From Acidobacteriota bacterium (lineage in GTDB: Bacteria; Acidobacteriota; Vicinamibacteria; Fen-336), in NCBI GenBank assembly GCA_022340585.1, contig JAJDNS010000050.1, positions 1 through 64,000 on the forward strand: a stretch of 64,000 nt of DNA. Reading direction: 5' to 3'. Made by a program: the position numbers and the translations under genes. Shown here piece after piece: positions 16,435 through 26,160 of the stretch. The notes below the pieces were generated by a model. The model was not told the origin of the DNA. It made no database searches and saw only the letters and a program-made list of their open reading frames with translations. Every line of letters begins with the position of its first letter. Within the stretch, counting starts at the first letter, position 1.

Positions 16435-17295
16435 GTGCCCCCCAGCACTATAGACCGCGCGTCCCGGCCGTTCCAGGTGCTGTCGGCGGCGGAGGCCGAG
16501 CCGCTCCTGGCGCGGGGTGCGGTGGCCGTCGACGTCCGCACCGCCCCCGAGCACGAAGACGAGGGACACATCCCCGGGTCGCTGCTCCTGCCGCTCGCCG
16601 TCCTGTCCTCCGCCCCCGCCGTTCTCCCGGACGACGGGCGGGAGCTCATCGTCTACTGCTCGGATGGGGTGCGCGCCCGCCGGGCCGTTCGGCGTCTCAG
16701 CGAGGCGGGGGTCGGGAACCTGCATGTCCTCAACCGGGGCCTGCAGGAGTGGAAAGGGAGCCGCGACCGGAGGCCGTCGCCGCCGGCGGGCCCATCCTCG
16801 TGGCTCGTCTCCTGCACCTCCCTCGTGTCCCCCGGCGCGCGCACCCTCGACGTGGCGTGCGGGCGGGGCCGCCACGCCCTGTTCCTCGCCGCCGCGGGCT
16901 CCATGGTCAGGGCCGTGGATCGCGATGAGGGCCGGGTGGAGCGGCTCAACGCTCTCGCCCGTCGCCTGCGCCTCCCCCTGGATGCGGAGGTGACGGACCT
17001 CGAGGACGGGCGAGTCGACCTCGGAGACGGCGAGTGGGAGCTGATCCTGGTCTTCAACTACCTCCACCGTCCCCTCTTCCCCTCGCTCCTGCGGGCCTTG
17101 CGGCCCGGGGGGATCCTTCTCTACGAGACCTTCACGAAGGAGCACGGAGAGCGGCACGGACGGCCCTCGAGGCCCGAGCACCTGCTGGAGCCGGGCGAGC
17201 TGCCGCGGCTGGTGGCGCCCCTCGAGGTCGTGCGGGAGAGGGAGGGCGAGTTCGACGGGTCCCACGTGGCCTCGGTGGCCGCCCGGAAGACCTGA
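16435..17295 (+). CDS. rhodanese-methyltransferase fusion protein
   Basis: 286 residues in two domains. Residues 10-110 form a rhodanese (VAVDVRTAPEHEDEGHIPGS and active-site loop VYCSDGVRARRAVRRL with Cys as sulfur carrier). Residues 125-285 form a class I SAM methyltransferase of the TehB type (TLDVACGRGRHALFLAAAG for SAM binding, then VFNYLHRPLFPSLLRALRPGGILLYETF). A sulfur- or selenium/tellurium-related detoxifying methyl transfer is a reasonable guess only. GTG start at 16435; a TATGAT hexamer (16421-16426) lies 8 nt before it with no Shine-Dalgarno, consistent with a leaderless mRNA. Confidence 0.8.
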   Translation: MPPSTIDRASRPFQVLSAAEAEPLLARGAVAVDVRTAPEHEDEGHIPGSLLLPLAVLSSAPAVLPDDGRELIVYCSDGVRARRAVRRLSEAGVGNLHVLNRGLQEWKGSRDRRPSPPAGPSSWLVSCTSLVSPGARTLDVACGRGRHALFLAAAGSMVRAVDRDEGRVERLNALARRLRLPLDAEVTDLEDGRVDLGDGEWELILVFNYLHRPLFPSLLRALRPGGILLYETFTKEHGERHGRPSRPEHLLEPGELPRLVAPLEVVREREGEFDGSHVASVAARKT

Positions 17296-17300
17296 GACGG

Positions 17301-18470
17301 TCAGGCGGTCGCCGCGCGAGCGGCGGCGTGGCCCTCGCGCACCAGCCCAACGAGCCAGGCCACGGACACCAGGAGCGTGGCCCCGGTCCCGACGACCCAG
17401 AGCCGGCCCGCCCACAGGGCGGACGCTCCCGCGAGCGGCTCCGCCAGGAGCACTCCCGGCGCCAGGAAGAGGTAGAAGCCGACGAGGCCGACGGTCGCCG
17501 CCGCAGCGTGCGAGACGAGGGCGCGGCCGGGCCACAGCACCGCCAGGGGCACGACCCACAGCAGGTACTGGGCGCTCAGCGCGCCGTAGAAGACGTTGAA
17601 GGCCACGAACGTGACGAGGCTGGCCCGGGCCGGGGTGAAGGAGAGCCAGCCCCGGCGAGTCGCCAGGACGAGAGCGCCCCAGGCGGCGAGGAAGAGCGTC
17701 TTGGACGCCACCGATGCCACTGGCCAGAAGCGCGCTTCGCTTCTCGCCAGGTCGCCGGTGGTCAGCCAGGTGACCCCGCGGACGAATCCCGTCCAGCCGA
17801 AGTCGGCGATCCCCGAGTACGCGAGGAGCTCTCGCCGCAGCGCGGGGAGGTCGGCGAGAGCAAAGGGCAGGAGGAGCAGGGCCACGGGAACGGTGGCGAG
17901 GACGGTGTATCGGAGGGCCTTGCCCCGCGGGGCCGCCCCGGCGAAGGCGAGGAAGGGGACGAGGAGCACGGGGAACGACTTCGTCCCGATCGCCGCGGCG
18001 AGGAGGAGCGCGGACGCGTCGCGTCGCCGGCGGGCGAGGGCGTCGAGGGACAGGAGCACGAAGAGGAGAGCGATCGAGTCGAACTGGCCGTGGAAGCCGG
18101 TGACGAGCACGCTGACCGGGTGGGCGGCGTAGATCCAGGCCGCGGCCGGCGGGGCCCGTCCGGCCCGCCCGGCGGCCACGAGCGCGGTCACGATCAGCAG
18201 GTCGGCGAACAGGACCGGCAGCTTGACGTCGATCGCGAAGGAGCCGAAGCCGTGCCGGGACAGCCACTCCGCCCCGGCCTCGAACGGGGCCCAGAGGGGC
18301 GGGTAGGGGTAGAGGCGCTTCGTCTCGTACGGGTTCGGGGAGACGTCCAGGAGGTGGCGGCCCACGCGCTGGTAGCGCTCGACGTCGACCACGACGCGGT
18401 CCGCGAGAAGGACCGGGACGAGGCGGAGAACGAGAGCCAGCAGGAGGGGTCCGGCCGCTGCTCGCGTCAA
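17301..18470 (-). CDS. polytopic membrane protein, glycosyltransferase (GT-C-like) candidate
   Basis: 389 residues with about nine to ten membrane spans. An early periplasmic loop carries acidic and aromatic residues (DVERYQRVGRHLLDVSPNPYETKRLYPYPPLWAPFE), and the second loop has HPVSVLVTGFHGQFDSIALLF; such Asp- and Asn-Pro-Y-rich loops are typical of GT-C mannosyl/arabinosyl-type transferases using polyprenyl-linked sugars. No further assignment is possible. TTG start at 18470 overlaps the CHAT gene stop as TTGA, so the two are coupled; an unusual start codon is inferred since no ATG or GTG precedes the first span in frame downstream of the overlap. Confidence 0.6.
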   Translation of the reverse strand: MTRAAAGPLLLALVLRLVPVLLADRVVVDVERYQRVGRHLLDVSPNPYETKRLYPYPPLWAPFEAGAEWLSRHGFGSFAIDVKLPVLFADLLIVTALVAAGRAGRAPPAAAWIYAAHPVSVLVTGFHGQFDSIALLFVLLSLDALARRRRDASALLLAAAIGTKSFPVLLVPFLAFAGAAPRGKALRYTVLATVPVALLLLPFALADLPALRRELLAYSGIADFGWTGFVRGVTWLTTGDLARSEARFWPVASVASKTLFLAAWGALVLATRRGWLSFTPARASLVTFVAFNVFYGALSAQYLLWVVPLAVLWPGRALVSHAAAATVGLVGFYLFLAPGVLLAEPLAGASALWAGRLWVVGTGATLLVSVAWLVGLVREGHAAARAATA

Positions 18471-19678
18471 CGTTTGGCCCTGGCCTTCTGGACTCGCCGT
18501 GCCGCCGCGCGGGGAGCGCGAAGCGTGGCGGCGGGGTCGCGGGCGAACAGCACCGGCACCCCCCAGTCGAGGGCCTCCGCGCCGATCTCGTGGCCGAGGG
18601 CCACCCGGGCCTCCCGGGAGGCGTCGCCCAGCGGGCGCCCGTGGGCGAGGGCGGCGTAGAACTCCCGGGCGAAGGTGAGGGCGGCGGTGTCGAGCACCGA
18701 GTACTGGTTGGCAACCACTGCCGGCATGCCCGCGGCCACGAGGGCCGGGGCCACCCCCCGGTTGAAGTCCACGCGGCCTCCCCGGCCGCTCTCGCAGGCG
18801 TTGAGGAAGACGAGGTCGGTCCCGCGTCGTCCCACGATCTGGCGGAAGGAGGCCGCGTCCACGGGCTTGGGCCGGCCCCTCCCGTCCTCGAGAAAGAGGC
18901 AACCCTCGCCGGCCTCCTCGTTCCAGGCCCCGTGCCCGACGTAGTGGAGCACGTCAACCGCCTGGTGGCTCAGTCGGCGGTGGAGCGACTGGGGCGTGGC
19001 CCGGGAGAGAACGCTCACCGAGGCGAGGCCGGCCTCGACCAGGGGCCGGAATCCCCGTCGCACGAGTGCGGCCTCCTGCTTCGCCGCGAGCGGAGCGGTG
19101 CCCCGCGGCTGGGCGGTGGCCACCAGGATGCGGAGTCGTTCCCGGCGACGCTGGCGGACCTCCGCGGGGACCGCGGTGAAGACGTTTCGCACGAAGTTGG
19201 CGTCGGAGGTGGCGATGAACACACGCCGGGAGGGATCCCAGGCGAGCTCCCAGGGCTTGTCCGCCACCCAGTCGATCATCGAGGTGAAAACGAGGTCGAG
19301 GACGCCGTCGGGCTGGAGCGACCGGGCCACGTCGTAGAGCCGGCGCACGTCTCCGGGAAAGAGCGCCTCGAAGAGGTCCCGTCCCCAGGCCCGCAGCTCG
19401 CGGCCGTGGGGAAGCGAGCGGCCCGGGGCCCGCCCCTCGAGCACCGCGAGGGTCCGCTCGTGGGCGCCGATGATCCGTTGCCACCGGGCCCCGGCCTCTC
19501 CTCCACCCCGGGGGAACGGCACGAGGACCCGGGCGTTGCGGAAGGACGCCATCAGCGTGGCGGCTTCGGCGCGCGGGTCGGGGGCCAGGACGAAGAGCTC
19601 GAACACGTCGCCCCGCCGAGCGCGCATCACGGGTTTGCGGTCGCTCGTCCGGCCCGTCGACGGCGCCCGAGAGCTCAT
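18467..19678 (-). CDS. CHAT-domain caspase-like protease
   Basis: 403 residues. The C-terminal half is a CHAT domain (caspase-HetF associated with TPRs) with the catalytic dyad His249 (VDVLHYVGHGAWN) and Cys295 (LVFLNACESGRGG), followed by MPAVVANQYSVLDTAALTFAREFYAAL, a typical CHAT ending. The N-terminal half (FELFVLAPDPRAEAATL...RDLFEALFPGDVRRLYDVARS) is a domain often fused to CHAT and may sense or regulate; there are no TPRs, no gasdermin-like partner and no Csx-type neighbours. Start ATG at 19678; an alternative ATG at 19627 also fits. The gene overlaps the downstream membrane protein and follows the HEAT-DUF349 gene. Confidence 0.8.
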   Translation of the reverse strand: MSSRAPSTGRTSDRKPVMRARRGDVFELFVLAPDPRAEAATLMASFRNARVLVPFPRGGGEAGARWQRIIGAHERTLAVLEGRAPGRSLPHGRELRAWGRDLFEALFPGDVRRLYDVARSLQPDGVLDLVFTSMIDWVADKPWELAWDPSRRVFIATSDANFVRNVFTAVPAEVRQRRRERLRILVATAQPRGTAPLAAKQEAALVRRGFRPLVEAGLASVSVLSRATPQSLHRRLSHQAVDVLHYVGHGAWNEEAGEGCLFLEDGRGRPKPVDAASFRQIVGRRGTDLVFLNACESGRGGRVDFNRGVAPALVAAGMPAVVANQYSVLDTAALTFAREFYAALAHGRPLGDASREARVALGHEIGAEALDWGVPVLFARDPAATLRAPRAAARRVQKARAKR

Positions 19679-19745
19679 GAGCCCATCTTCGCTCGGCCCG
19701 GGGCCCGGTGGGGACCACGCCCCGGCTGCGGCTCCTCCAGGACTC

Positions 19746-22466
19746 CTACTCGCGCCGACGCGGGCGGCGTCCCGACCCCCCGCGGGGCCGCTCGGGACGC
19801 GGGGGGCGCTCCGGGCGCGGCCGCTGCTCGAAGAACCGCCGGCAGGCGCTTTCGAACCGCTCGGCGAGGGCCGTCCCCTCGGCGCCGGGCATGGGTCCCA
19901 GGTGTCGCCAGGAGGCCTGGGCCGACTCGACTTCGCTCGTGGCCGAGTGCCAGCGCGCCTCCTGGGCTTCCTTCCCGCCGATGGTGTTGGCGGCCAGGGC
20001 GTCGCGAAGCCGTGCCGCGAGCTCTTCCGTGGTCTGGATGGTCTGCGCTCCACCGTCCGGCGCGAGGTCGCTCAGCAGGTTCTCCACCCGCTCGACCAGC
20101 TTCTCGGCCTTGCGCCGGCTGGCCTCGGGATCGAGCTCCGTTCCCGCGAAGGCCTCGGGGAAGAGCTCGACGAGCCGATCCCGCACCCGGGCGAACCGTT
20201 CGTCGAGCGGGGCCATCATGTCGCGAGGGAGCTCCCCGGCCTGGCGCCAGGCGGTCTGGGCCGCCTGAACCCGCGCCACGAGATCATCGGGCGGAGTCGC
20301 CTCCGTGCCCTCGGCGGGGAGGACCTCTTCGAGCTCGGCGCACAGGCGTTCCCGCGTCTCCTTCACCTCCTCGAGGGCGAGGGAGTCGCGGTGCTTGTAG
20401 TGGTCGAAGAAGTGGTCACAGGCGGCCCGGAAGCGCTTCCAGACCGCCTCCGAGCGGCTCTTCTTGACCGCCCCGATCTCTCGCCACTCGGTCTGCAGCC
20501 GCTTGAGCTCGCCGGCGGTGGCCTCCCAGTCGGTCGAGTCCTGGAGGGCTTCCGCCTTGGCACAGAGCTCCTCCTTGCGGGCCAGGTTTCTGGCCCACTC
20601 CTGGCTCCGCTGGTTCCGGTGCTCGTGCCACCGCGTGAAGAAGTGGTCGCAGGGCTTGCGGAACCGATCCCAGATCTTGCGCGACTGGGCCCGCGGGACC
20701 GGCCCGATCTTCTTCCACTCCGCCTGGAGGGCTCGGAGCTCGTCCCCGGTCTTCACCCAGCTGGCCGACTCGGCCAGCTCTTCGGCCTTCTCGCACAGGG
20801 CTTCCTTCCGGCGCAGGTTCTCGGCGAGCTCCTCGGCCTGCTGGGCGAAGTACCCGTCGACGCGCTCCTTGACCACGTCGCGCGCCGCCTTGAAGCGGGT
20901 CCAGAGCTCGTCGGCCCTCTCCTTCGGGGCCTCCTTTGCCTGCTTCCACCGGGCATCGAGGTCGCGGAGCTTGCGGGCGGCCCGGGCGAGATCCTTTTCC
21001 TCGAGGAGGCTCTCGGCGTGGGCGCACAGGTCTTCCTGGGCCGACACGTTCGCCCACCGCTTCCAGTCCGCGTCCTCACGCAGTTGCTGCAGCCGTGGGT
21101 AGAGCGCCTTGCGAGCGGCCTCGAGGCGGGCGAGGACCTCATCCCTCTCGTGACGGGTGGGGAAGTGGCCGGGGTGGTCGAGGGCCGACCGGATCTCTCG
21201 CGACATGTGGTCGGCGTCGCGCAGCGAGGGCCGCTCCGTCGCGACGAGTGCCTCGGCGCTCCCGGCGAGAGCAGCCAACCGGGCCAGGTTCTCGCGGTTC
21301 TTCTTCACACGGTCCTCGCGCGCGGCCCTTCGTTGCGCGTGGTGCTTGCCGATGGCTTCCTCGAAGCGGGCCCGCAGATCCGGCTGGTCGGCCGAGGCCG
21401 AAAGTTCCTTCCACTTTCGCTCGACGTCGCCCCAGGCCGTGCGGAGCGGCCCCTGGTCCTCTACGGCGGCCAGCTTCTCTGCCTCCATGACGAGCGAGGC
21501 CAGCTCCTCGCGTCGCTCGAGGCCCGCGAGCCAGATCTGGTGCCGGCGTTCGGCGGCGGCGAGGGCCTCCTCGAAGCGTGACCCCAGGCCCTCGGCCTCG
21601 GGGCCGGCGAGCGGGGCGGCCTCCGCCCAGGCGACCCGAGCCCGCTCGAGGGCCGCCGGGACGGCCTCTCCGACCGCCCCTTCCACCGACTCGCACAGGC
21701 TGGTGCGAGCGTCCACGGCCCGCGCCCGCTCGCTCGCCTCCCGCTCCTGCTCCGCGCGCGCGCGCTCGTAGGCCTCCCGATCCGCCTGCTCGTCCCCCGT
21801 CGACGGGGCGACAGGTGTCGGGCTGTCGGCCGTCCCCTCCTCCTCCAGCCTCGTCCGCGCGCGGCGCGCGGCGGCGCTGACGCGGGCCTTGTCGGCCACC
21901 TGGCGAAGGCCCTCCGAGTCCTCCAGGCGGTCCACTGCACCGACCGCCACCGCCTTCTGGTCGGACTTGAGGGCGAGGGCGAGAAGGGTGGGACCGTCGT
22001 CGATCCGGCCGAGGGCCAGCAGGCGCGTGGCCCCGTCCTCGGCGTCCCGAACGACCGTGGCCAGGGCGCGCGGGTCGTTCAGGGCCGAGATCGCGGCCTC
22101 ACGGACCGCCAGCAGGGCCGCCGACCGTGCCACCACCCCGAGGTGCCGCGCCTCGCTCAGGGTGGCGAGGGCCGCGATGCCGTGCTCCCTCTCCGTGGCG
22201 TGGGCGGCCAGGTGGACCAGCCGCGACAGGGCCTCGTCACGGACGCCCTCGTCCTCGTCGGAGCGGGCCAGGTCGGAGAGCGTCTCGAGGTCGGACAGCT
22301 TCTTCGCCGCGGCCCGTCTCACCCGGGGCTCGGCGTCCTCCCGGGCGATGCCGAGGAGGACCTCGCGCTCGGCCGAGGGAAGCCGCAGGACCGCCTCGGC
22401 CCGGACCGCGGGGTCGGAGTGCTGCCACTCAGGCTTGTTGATCAGGCGGTCGATGAGACTCTTCAC
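19746..22466 (-). CDS. HEAT-repeat/DUF349 multi-repeat protein
   Basis: 906-residue acidic, almost entirely helical cytoplasmic protein. Residues 1-200 hold HEAT-like repeats (DPAVRAEAVLRLP, EPRVRRAAAKKLSDL, DEGVRDEALSRLVHLA). Residues about 260-880 carry some six DUF349 helical repeats, clearest in LRALQAEWKKIGPVPRAQSR and LKRLQTEWREIGAVKKSRSE, each followed by W-x-RFR-x-x-CDHFF. The C-terminus is Arg/Pro-rich. DUF349 proteins are much longer here than the usual 400-600 residues. Function is poorly known; a ribosome or stress association has been suggested for relatives. GTG start at 22466 with GGGAG 7 nt upstream. Confidence 0.8.
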   Translation of the reverse strand: MKSLIDRLINKPEWQHSDPAVRAEAVLRLPSAEREVLLGIAREDAEPRVRRAAAKKLSDLETLSDLARSDEDEGVRDEALSRLVHLAAHATEREHGIAALATLSEARHLGVVARSAALLAVREAAISALNDPRALATVVRDAEDGATRLLALGRIDDGPTLLALALKSDQKAVAVGAVDRLEDSEGLRQVADKARVSAAARRARTRLEEEGTADSPTPVAPSTGDEQADREAYERARAEQEREASERARAVDARTSLCESVEGAVGEAVPAALERARVAWAEAAPLAGPEAEGLGSRFEEALAAAERRHQIWLAGLERREELASLVMEAEKLAAVEDQGPLRTAWGDVERKWKELSASADQPDLRARFEEAIGKHHAQRRAAREDRVKKNRENLARLAALAGSAEALVATERPSLRDADHMSREIRSALDHPGHFPTRHERDEVLARLEAARKALYPRLQQLREDADWKRWANVSAQEDLCAHAESLLEEKDLARAARKLRDLDARWKQAKEAPKERADELWTRFKAARDVVKERVDGYFAQQAEELAENLRRKEALCEKAEELAESASWVKTGDELRALQAEWKKIGPVPRAQSRKIWDRFRKPCDHFFTRWHEHRNQRSQEWARNLARKEELCAKAEALQDSTDWEATAGELKRLQTEWREIGAVKKSRSEAVWKRFRAACDHFFDHYKHRDSLALEEVKETRERLCAELEEVLPAEGTEATPPDDLVARVQAAQTAWRQAGELPRDMMAPLDERFARVRDRLVELFPEAFAGTELDPEASRRKAEKLVERVENLLSDLAPDGGAQTIQTTEELAARLRDALAANTIGGKEAQEARWHSATSEVESAQASWRHLGPMPGAEGTALAERFESACRRFFEQRPRPERPPRPERPRGGSGRRPRRRE

Positions 22467-22582
22467 TGTTGTCTCCCGTCGCGCGTCCTGCCAAATCCGG
22501 GAGAGGCGGGGAAACACCCCTCTCCCGTCCCGGGCATGGAGACAGGGGGGTGTCCCTCGATCTCCCGGTCTCGAAACTCCGA

Positions 22583-23842
22583 CTATACCCCACCGTCCAG
22601 AGATTCGATCGTGGCCGTCGAGGCCGGCCGCTCCCGCTTCAGCCTCGAGGACACCTCCTCCGCCTCCTTCATCACCCGGAGGATGTTGCCACTCGAGAGC
22701 TTCGCCAGATCCGCGTCGCTCCACCCACGCCGGATCAGCTCGGCGAAGAGCTTCGGGTAGCCCGAGACGTCCTCCAGCCCCTCCGGCCAGGAGTCGTTGC
22801 CGTCGTAGTCGCCGCCGAGGCCGATGTGGTCGGCCCCGGCGACGCTCCGGGCATGCTCGACGTGGTCCGCCACCTCTCCGAGGGTGACGGGGATGTCGGG
22901 CATGCGGGCCTTGAGCTCGAGCCAGAGCGCGTGGCGCTCCTGGGGCGTCGTGAGCCCCTTCGATCGCTCGTCGAACTCCTGCCACAGGGGCCTGCTGGCC
23001 TCCGCAAACTCGGGCGAGATGAAGGCGGCGACGAAGGTGATCATCACCACCCCACCGTTCTCCGGCAGCTTGCGGAGGATCTCGTCGGGCACGTTGCGGT
23101 GGTGGTCGCACACCGCCCGGGCCGACGAGTGGGAGAAGATGATCGGCGCCTCGGACACCCTCAGCGCGTCCTCCATCGTCGCCGCCGACACGTGGGAGAG
23201 GTCCACCAGCATCCCGAGGCGGTTCATCTCCCGAACGACCTCCTCTCCGAAGCGAGTCAGACCGCCGTGGCGGGGCTTCTCGGCGGACGAGTCGGCCCAG
23301 TCGAGGCTGGCGCTGTGGGTGAGCGTCATGTAGCGCACCCCCAGGTCGGAGTAGGCCCGCAGCGCGCCCAGGGAGTTCTCTATGGCGTGGCCTCCCTCGA
23401 TGCCGAGGAGGGAGGCCACGCGACCCTCCCTCATGATGCGGGCGACGTCGCTCGCCGTCGTCGCGAGCTCCAGTTCTTCCGGGTACCGGGCGATCATGCG
23501 CCGGGCCAGATCGATCTGCTCCAGCTGGACGCGGGCCGACCCGGTGTCGCTCGGGGGCACGTAGACCGACCAGAACTGCCCTCCCACCCCGCCCGCGCGG
23601 AGCCGCCCGAGGTCGGTCTGCCCGCTCGTGGGGCCCCGCAGGTCGTAGGCCTCCACGTCCCCGAGGCCCTCGGTCTTCCCGCGGATGGTCCAGGGCAGGT
23701 CGTTGTGCCCGTCGATCACCGGGTGCTGCTTCAGCAGTCGGTGAGCTCGCTCGAGGGCGGGGTCCTCGGCGCTCGCCGAGCAGGAGTGGAGAAATGCGAT
23801 GATTCCGAGGAACGGAACGGCGGCGAGCATCGTCTTGTTCAT
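22583..23842 (-). CDS. membrane dipeptidase (renal dipeptidase family), probable lipoprotein
   Basis: 419-residue zinc peptidase of family M19, hydrolysing dipeptides (often with a C-terminal D-residue). Metal ligands are visible: [12 protein letters not shown] (HxD), GIEGGHAIE (bridging Glu), LVDLSHVS and [11 protein letters not shown] (two His), and [10 protein letters not shown] (Asp). The N-terminus [21 protein letters not shown] is a signal peptide ending in a lipobox-like LHSC, so the enzyme is probably tethered in the periplasm. ATG at 23842 has GGAGG about 10 nt upstream. The gene is divergent from the winged-helix regulator. Confidence 0.92.
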   Translation of the reverse strand: MNKTMLAAVPFLGIIAFLHSCSASAEDPALERAHRLLKQHPVIDGHNDLPWTIRGKTEGLGDVEAYDLRGPTSGQTDLGRLRAGGVGGQFWSVYVPPSDTGSARVQLEQIDLARRMIARYPEELELATTASDVARIMREGRVASLLGIEGGHAIENSLGALRAYSDLGVRYMTLTHSASLDWADSSAEKPRHGGLTRFGEEVVREMNRLGMLVDLSHVSAATMEDALRVSEAPIIFSHSSARAVCDHHRNVPDEILRKLPENGGVVMITFVAAFISPEFAEASRPLWQEFDERSKGLTTPQERHALWLELKARMPDIPVTLGEVADHVEHARSVAGADHIGLGGDYDGNDSWPEGLEDVSGYPKLFAELIRRGWSDADLAKLSSGNILRVMKEAEEVSSRLKRERPASTATIESLDGGV

Positions 23843-23936
23843 GTGAGGGTGTCCTCCGGCCGAAGGGCGCATTATGCACCGAGCGTCCAAGCGGGTGGAC
23901 ATCCGACCGCCCGGTCCGGAGCGGGGCACAACTGGA

Positions 23937-26069
23937 ATGGCGGTGGAACCCAGATCGCGGGAGCGCCAGGAGGCGGAGGTCCACGCCTTCCGCTTCGGCG
24001 CCTTCGAGATGAACATGCGCAGCGGCGAGCTGCGCCGGAACGGGAGCCTGGTTCGCCTCCAGCCGCAGCCGTTCAAGGTGCTGGCCCTCCTCGCCGACCA
24101 CCCCGGTGAGGTCGTCACCCGCGACGAGATACAGTCGAGGGTCTGGCCCGCCGGCACCTTCGTCGACTTCGAGCAGTCGCTGAACTTCTGCATTCGACAG
24201 ATCCGGACCGCCCTCGGTGACAGCGCCCTCAACCCGCGGTACATCGAGACTCTGCCCCGCCGCGGGTACCGCTGGGTGGGCGGTTCGGTGGAGAGGGTCG
24301 TCCCGCCAGCGACCGTGCACGAGTGGCCGCGGGCGGTTCCGGACGAGCCGTCCAACGGGGACGGCGCTCACGAGGCGCTCGAGACCCTCCCGGCTCCGGC
24401 CGAAGGGGGCGAGCCACGCTGGAGGACGGTGGCTCTGGGCCTGGTCGTGGCCGCGGTGGTCCTGGGCTCGGCGGCCGTCGCGTACCGTGTCGGCGGCCAC
24501 GCGGCGGGACAGCCGGCCCAGCCCGGGTTCCAGCGGATCACCTTCAACCGGGGCGCCGTCACCTCGGCCCGCTTCGGTCCCGAGCAGGACGTCGTGTACG
24601 TGGCCTCCTGGGAGGGCCATCCCTGGGACATGCAGATCGTGAACAGCGGGGCCCTGGAGAGCCGGCCGCTGGAGCTCGGCTACGCCCAGATCGTCGCGGC
24701 CTCCGCCTCCGAGGTGGCCTTCCTGCGCGAGGGCGTGCTCCAGCGGGCCCCCCTGGCCGGGGGGCCGCCGAGGGAGGTCTCGAAGAAGGTCCTGGCGGCC
24801 GACTGGACCGCCGACACCTCGAAGTTCGCGGTCGTGCGTCACCACGAGCGTGCCCTCCGCCTCGAGTACCCCATCGGCCAGCCCCTCGGGGAGACCCCCC
24901 GCGTGAGCCGCCTGCGCCTCTCGCCCGACGGGGAGAGGCTGGCCCTCGCCGTGCACCCGATCGTTGGGGACGACCGGGGGCAGGTGACGATCCTCGACCG
25001 CACCGGCGAGCGGCTCGTGGAGTCCGGGCCCTGGAGCAGCCTCGACGGGCTCGCGTGGACTCCGGACGGCACCGAGGTCTGGTTCACTGCCGCGCGGGTG
25101 GGGGCCAAGAGCGAGCTGCACGCCCTCGCCCTCGACGGCAGCGTCAGGAGGATCCACGCGGCCATGGGCCGCCTCGTGATCCACGACATCGCCCCCGACG
25201 GCCGGGTGCTTCTCGAGCGCACCGGCCTCACCGCGGAGACGTTCTTCCGACGCGAGGGCGAGGCGCAGGCCCACGAGCTGTCGTGGCTCGATGTGTCCGC
25301 CGCAGAGGGCCTCTCGGCCGACGGCTCCATGCTGCTCCTGGTCGAGAGCGGCGACGGCGGCGGCCCGCGCTACACGTCCTTCCTCCGTCCCACCGACGGG
25401 TCCCTGCCGGTGAAGCTCGGCCCCGGCCGGGGGACGAGCCTCTCCCCCGACGCCAAGTGGGCGCTCATGATCCCCGTGCACGACCCCGACCACGTCCAGA
25501 TCGTCCCCACTGGCCCGGGGCAGCCTCGGCGCGTCGAGATCCCGGGGGGGGCCGCGCACGTCACCGCCGGCTGGCTCCCCGACAGCCGGACGCTGTACGT
25601 CACCACGCGGGACGAGTCGGGCGTGTGGGCGACGTGGCTCCTCGATGCCGATGGTGGAGAGCCGCGCCCCCTGCCCCTCCCCGAGGGGGTGATGCTGTAC
25701 CACAACACGTTCTCCCCCGATGGTCAGCGCTTCGTGGCACGGTGCCCCGATCGGAAGACGCACTGCGTCTACGACACCGCGGAGGGCGACCCCCGCCCTC
25801 TCGCCGGTGCCAAGGCCGAGTGGTACCCGGTGTCCTGGGACCGCGAGGACCGGGTCTACTTCCGGGAGCGGCAGGAGAAGATCCCCGAGGTCCTGTGGCG
25901 CGTGGGCGCGGACAGCGGGAAGGTCGAGCGCGTGGCCGAGCTCGCGCCTCGCGACCGCACCGGGGTGCTAGGGCTCTCCCGGGTGGTAGTGTCGCAGTCT
26001 GGTGACGCCTGGGCCTACTCGCTCATGCGGCGGCTGTCCGACCTGTACGTGGTCACCGACCTCCACTAG
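23937..26069 (+). CDS. winged-helix DNA-binding, membrane-anchored TolB-like propeller regulator
   Basis: 710 residues. Residues 15-110 are an OmpR/PhoB-type winged helix ([52 protein letters not shown]). One span follows (about 160-180, [21 protein letters not shown]), then about 520 residues of WD40/TolB-like beta-propeller (repeated SPDG-type blades such as [51 protein letters not shown]). The layout is CadC-like: a periplasmic sensor joined directly to a cytoplasmic DNA-binding domain. Proteins of this layout are especially abundant in Acidobacteriota. Ligand and targets unknown. ATG at 23937 chosen to keep a short N-terminus; an ATG at 23874 is possible. Confidence 0.82.
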   Translation: MAVEPRSRERQEAEVHAFRFGAFEMNMRSGELRRNGSLVRLQPQPFKVLALLADHPGEVVTRDEIQSRVWPAGTFVDFEQSLNFCIRQIRTALGDSALNPRYIETLPRRGYRWVGGSVERVVPPATVHEWPRAVPDEPSNGDGAHEALETLPAPAEGGEPRWRTVALGLVVAAVVLGSAAVAYRVGGHAAGQPAQPGFQRITFNRGAVTSARFGPEQDVVYVASWEGHPWDMQIVNSGALESRPLELGYAQIVAASASEVAFLREGVLQRAPLAGGPPREVSKKVLAADWTADTSKFAVVRHHERALRLEYPIGQPLGETPRVSRLRLSPDGERLALAVHPIVGDDRGQVTILDRTGERLVESGPWSSLDGLAWTPDGTEVWFTAARVGAKSELHALALDGSVRRIHAAMGRLVIHDIAPDGRVLLERTGLTAETFFRREGEAQAHELSWLDVSAAEGLSADGSMLLLVESGDGGGPRYTSFLRPTDGSLPVKLGPGRGTSLSPDAKWALMIPVHDPDHVQIVPTGPGQPRRVEIPGGAAHVTAGWLPDSRTLYVTTRDESGVWATWLLDADGGEPRPLPLPEGVMLYHNTFSPDGQRFVARCPDRKTHCVYDTAEGDPRPLAGAKAEWYPVSWDREDRVYFRERQEKIPEVLWRVGADSGKVERVAELAPRDRTGVLGLSRVVVSQSGDAWAYSLMRRLSDLYVVTDLH

Positions 26070-26072
26070 AAC

Positions 26073-26143
26073 GGGGTCAGGTCTTGCGTTTTGCGTCGCG
26101 CCCCCTTCCGGGCGTCCCGATGCAAAATGCAGGACCTGACCCC
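26073..26143. repeat. MITE-like inverted-repeat element
   Basis: Two 22-nt arms (26073-26094 beginning GGGGTCAGGTC, and 26122-26143) are complementary except at two positions and enclose a smaller hairpin (CGCCC...GGGCG). The arms include a lower-GC stretch (TTGCGTTTTGC / GCAAAATGCAGG). No transposase is nearby. Motifs of the GGGGTCAGGTC type are, from memory, common at REP/IS200-like dispersed elements. It starts four bases after the propeller regulator's stop codon. Confidence 0.7.
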
Positions 26144-26160
26144 CCGCTCAAGCCCCCCGT

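Noticed and set aside
22583-25763. Long open frames opposite the dipeptidase and propeller regulator, and similar long antisense frames across most genes
   Set aside because: They arise from high-GC third-position bias; their sequences are Arg/Pro/Gly-rich, lack family motifs and lie opposite well-supported genes.
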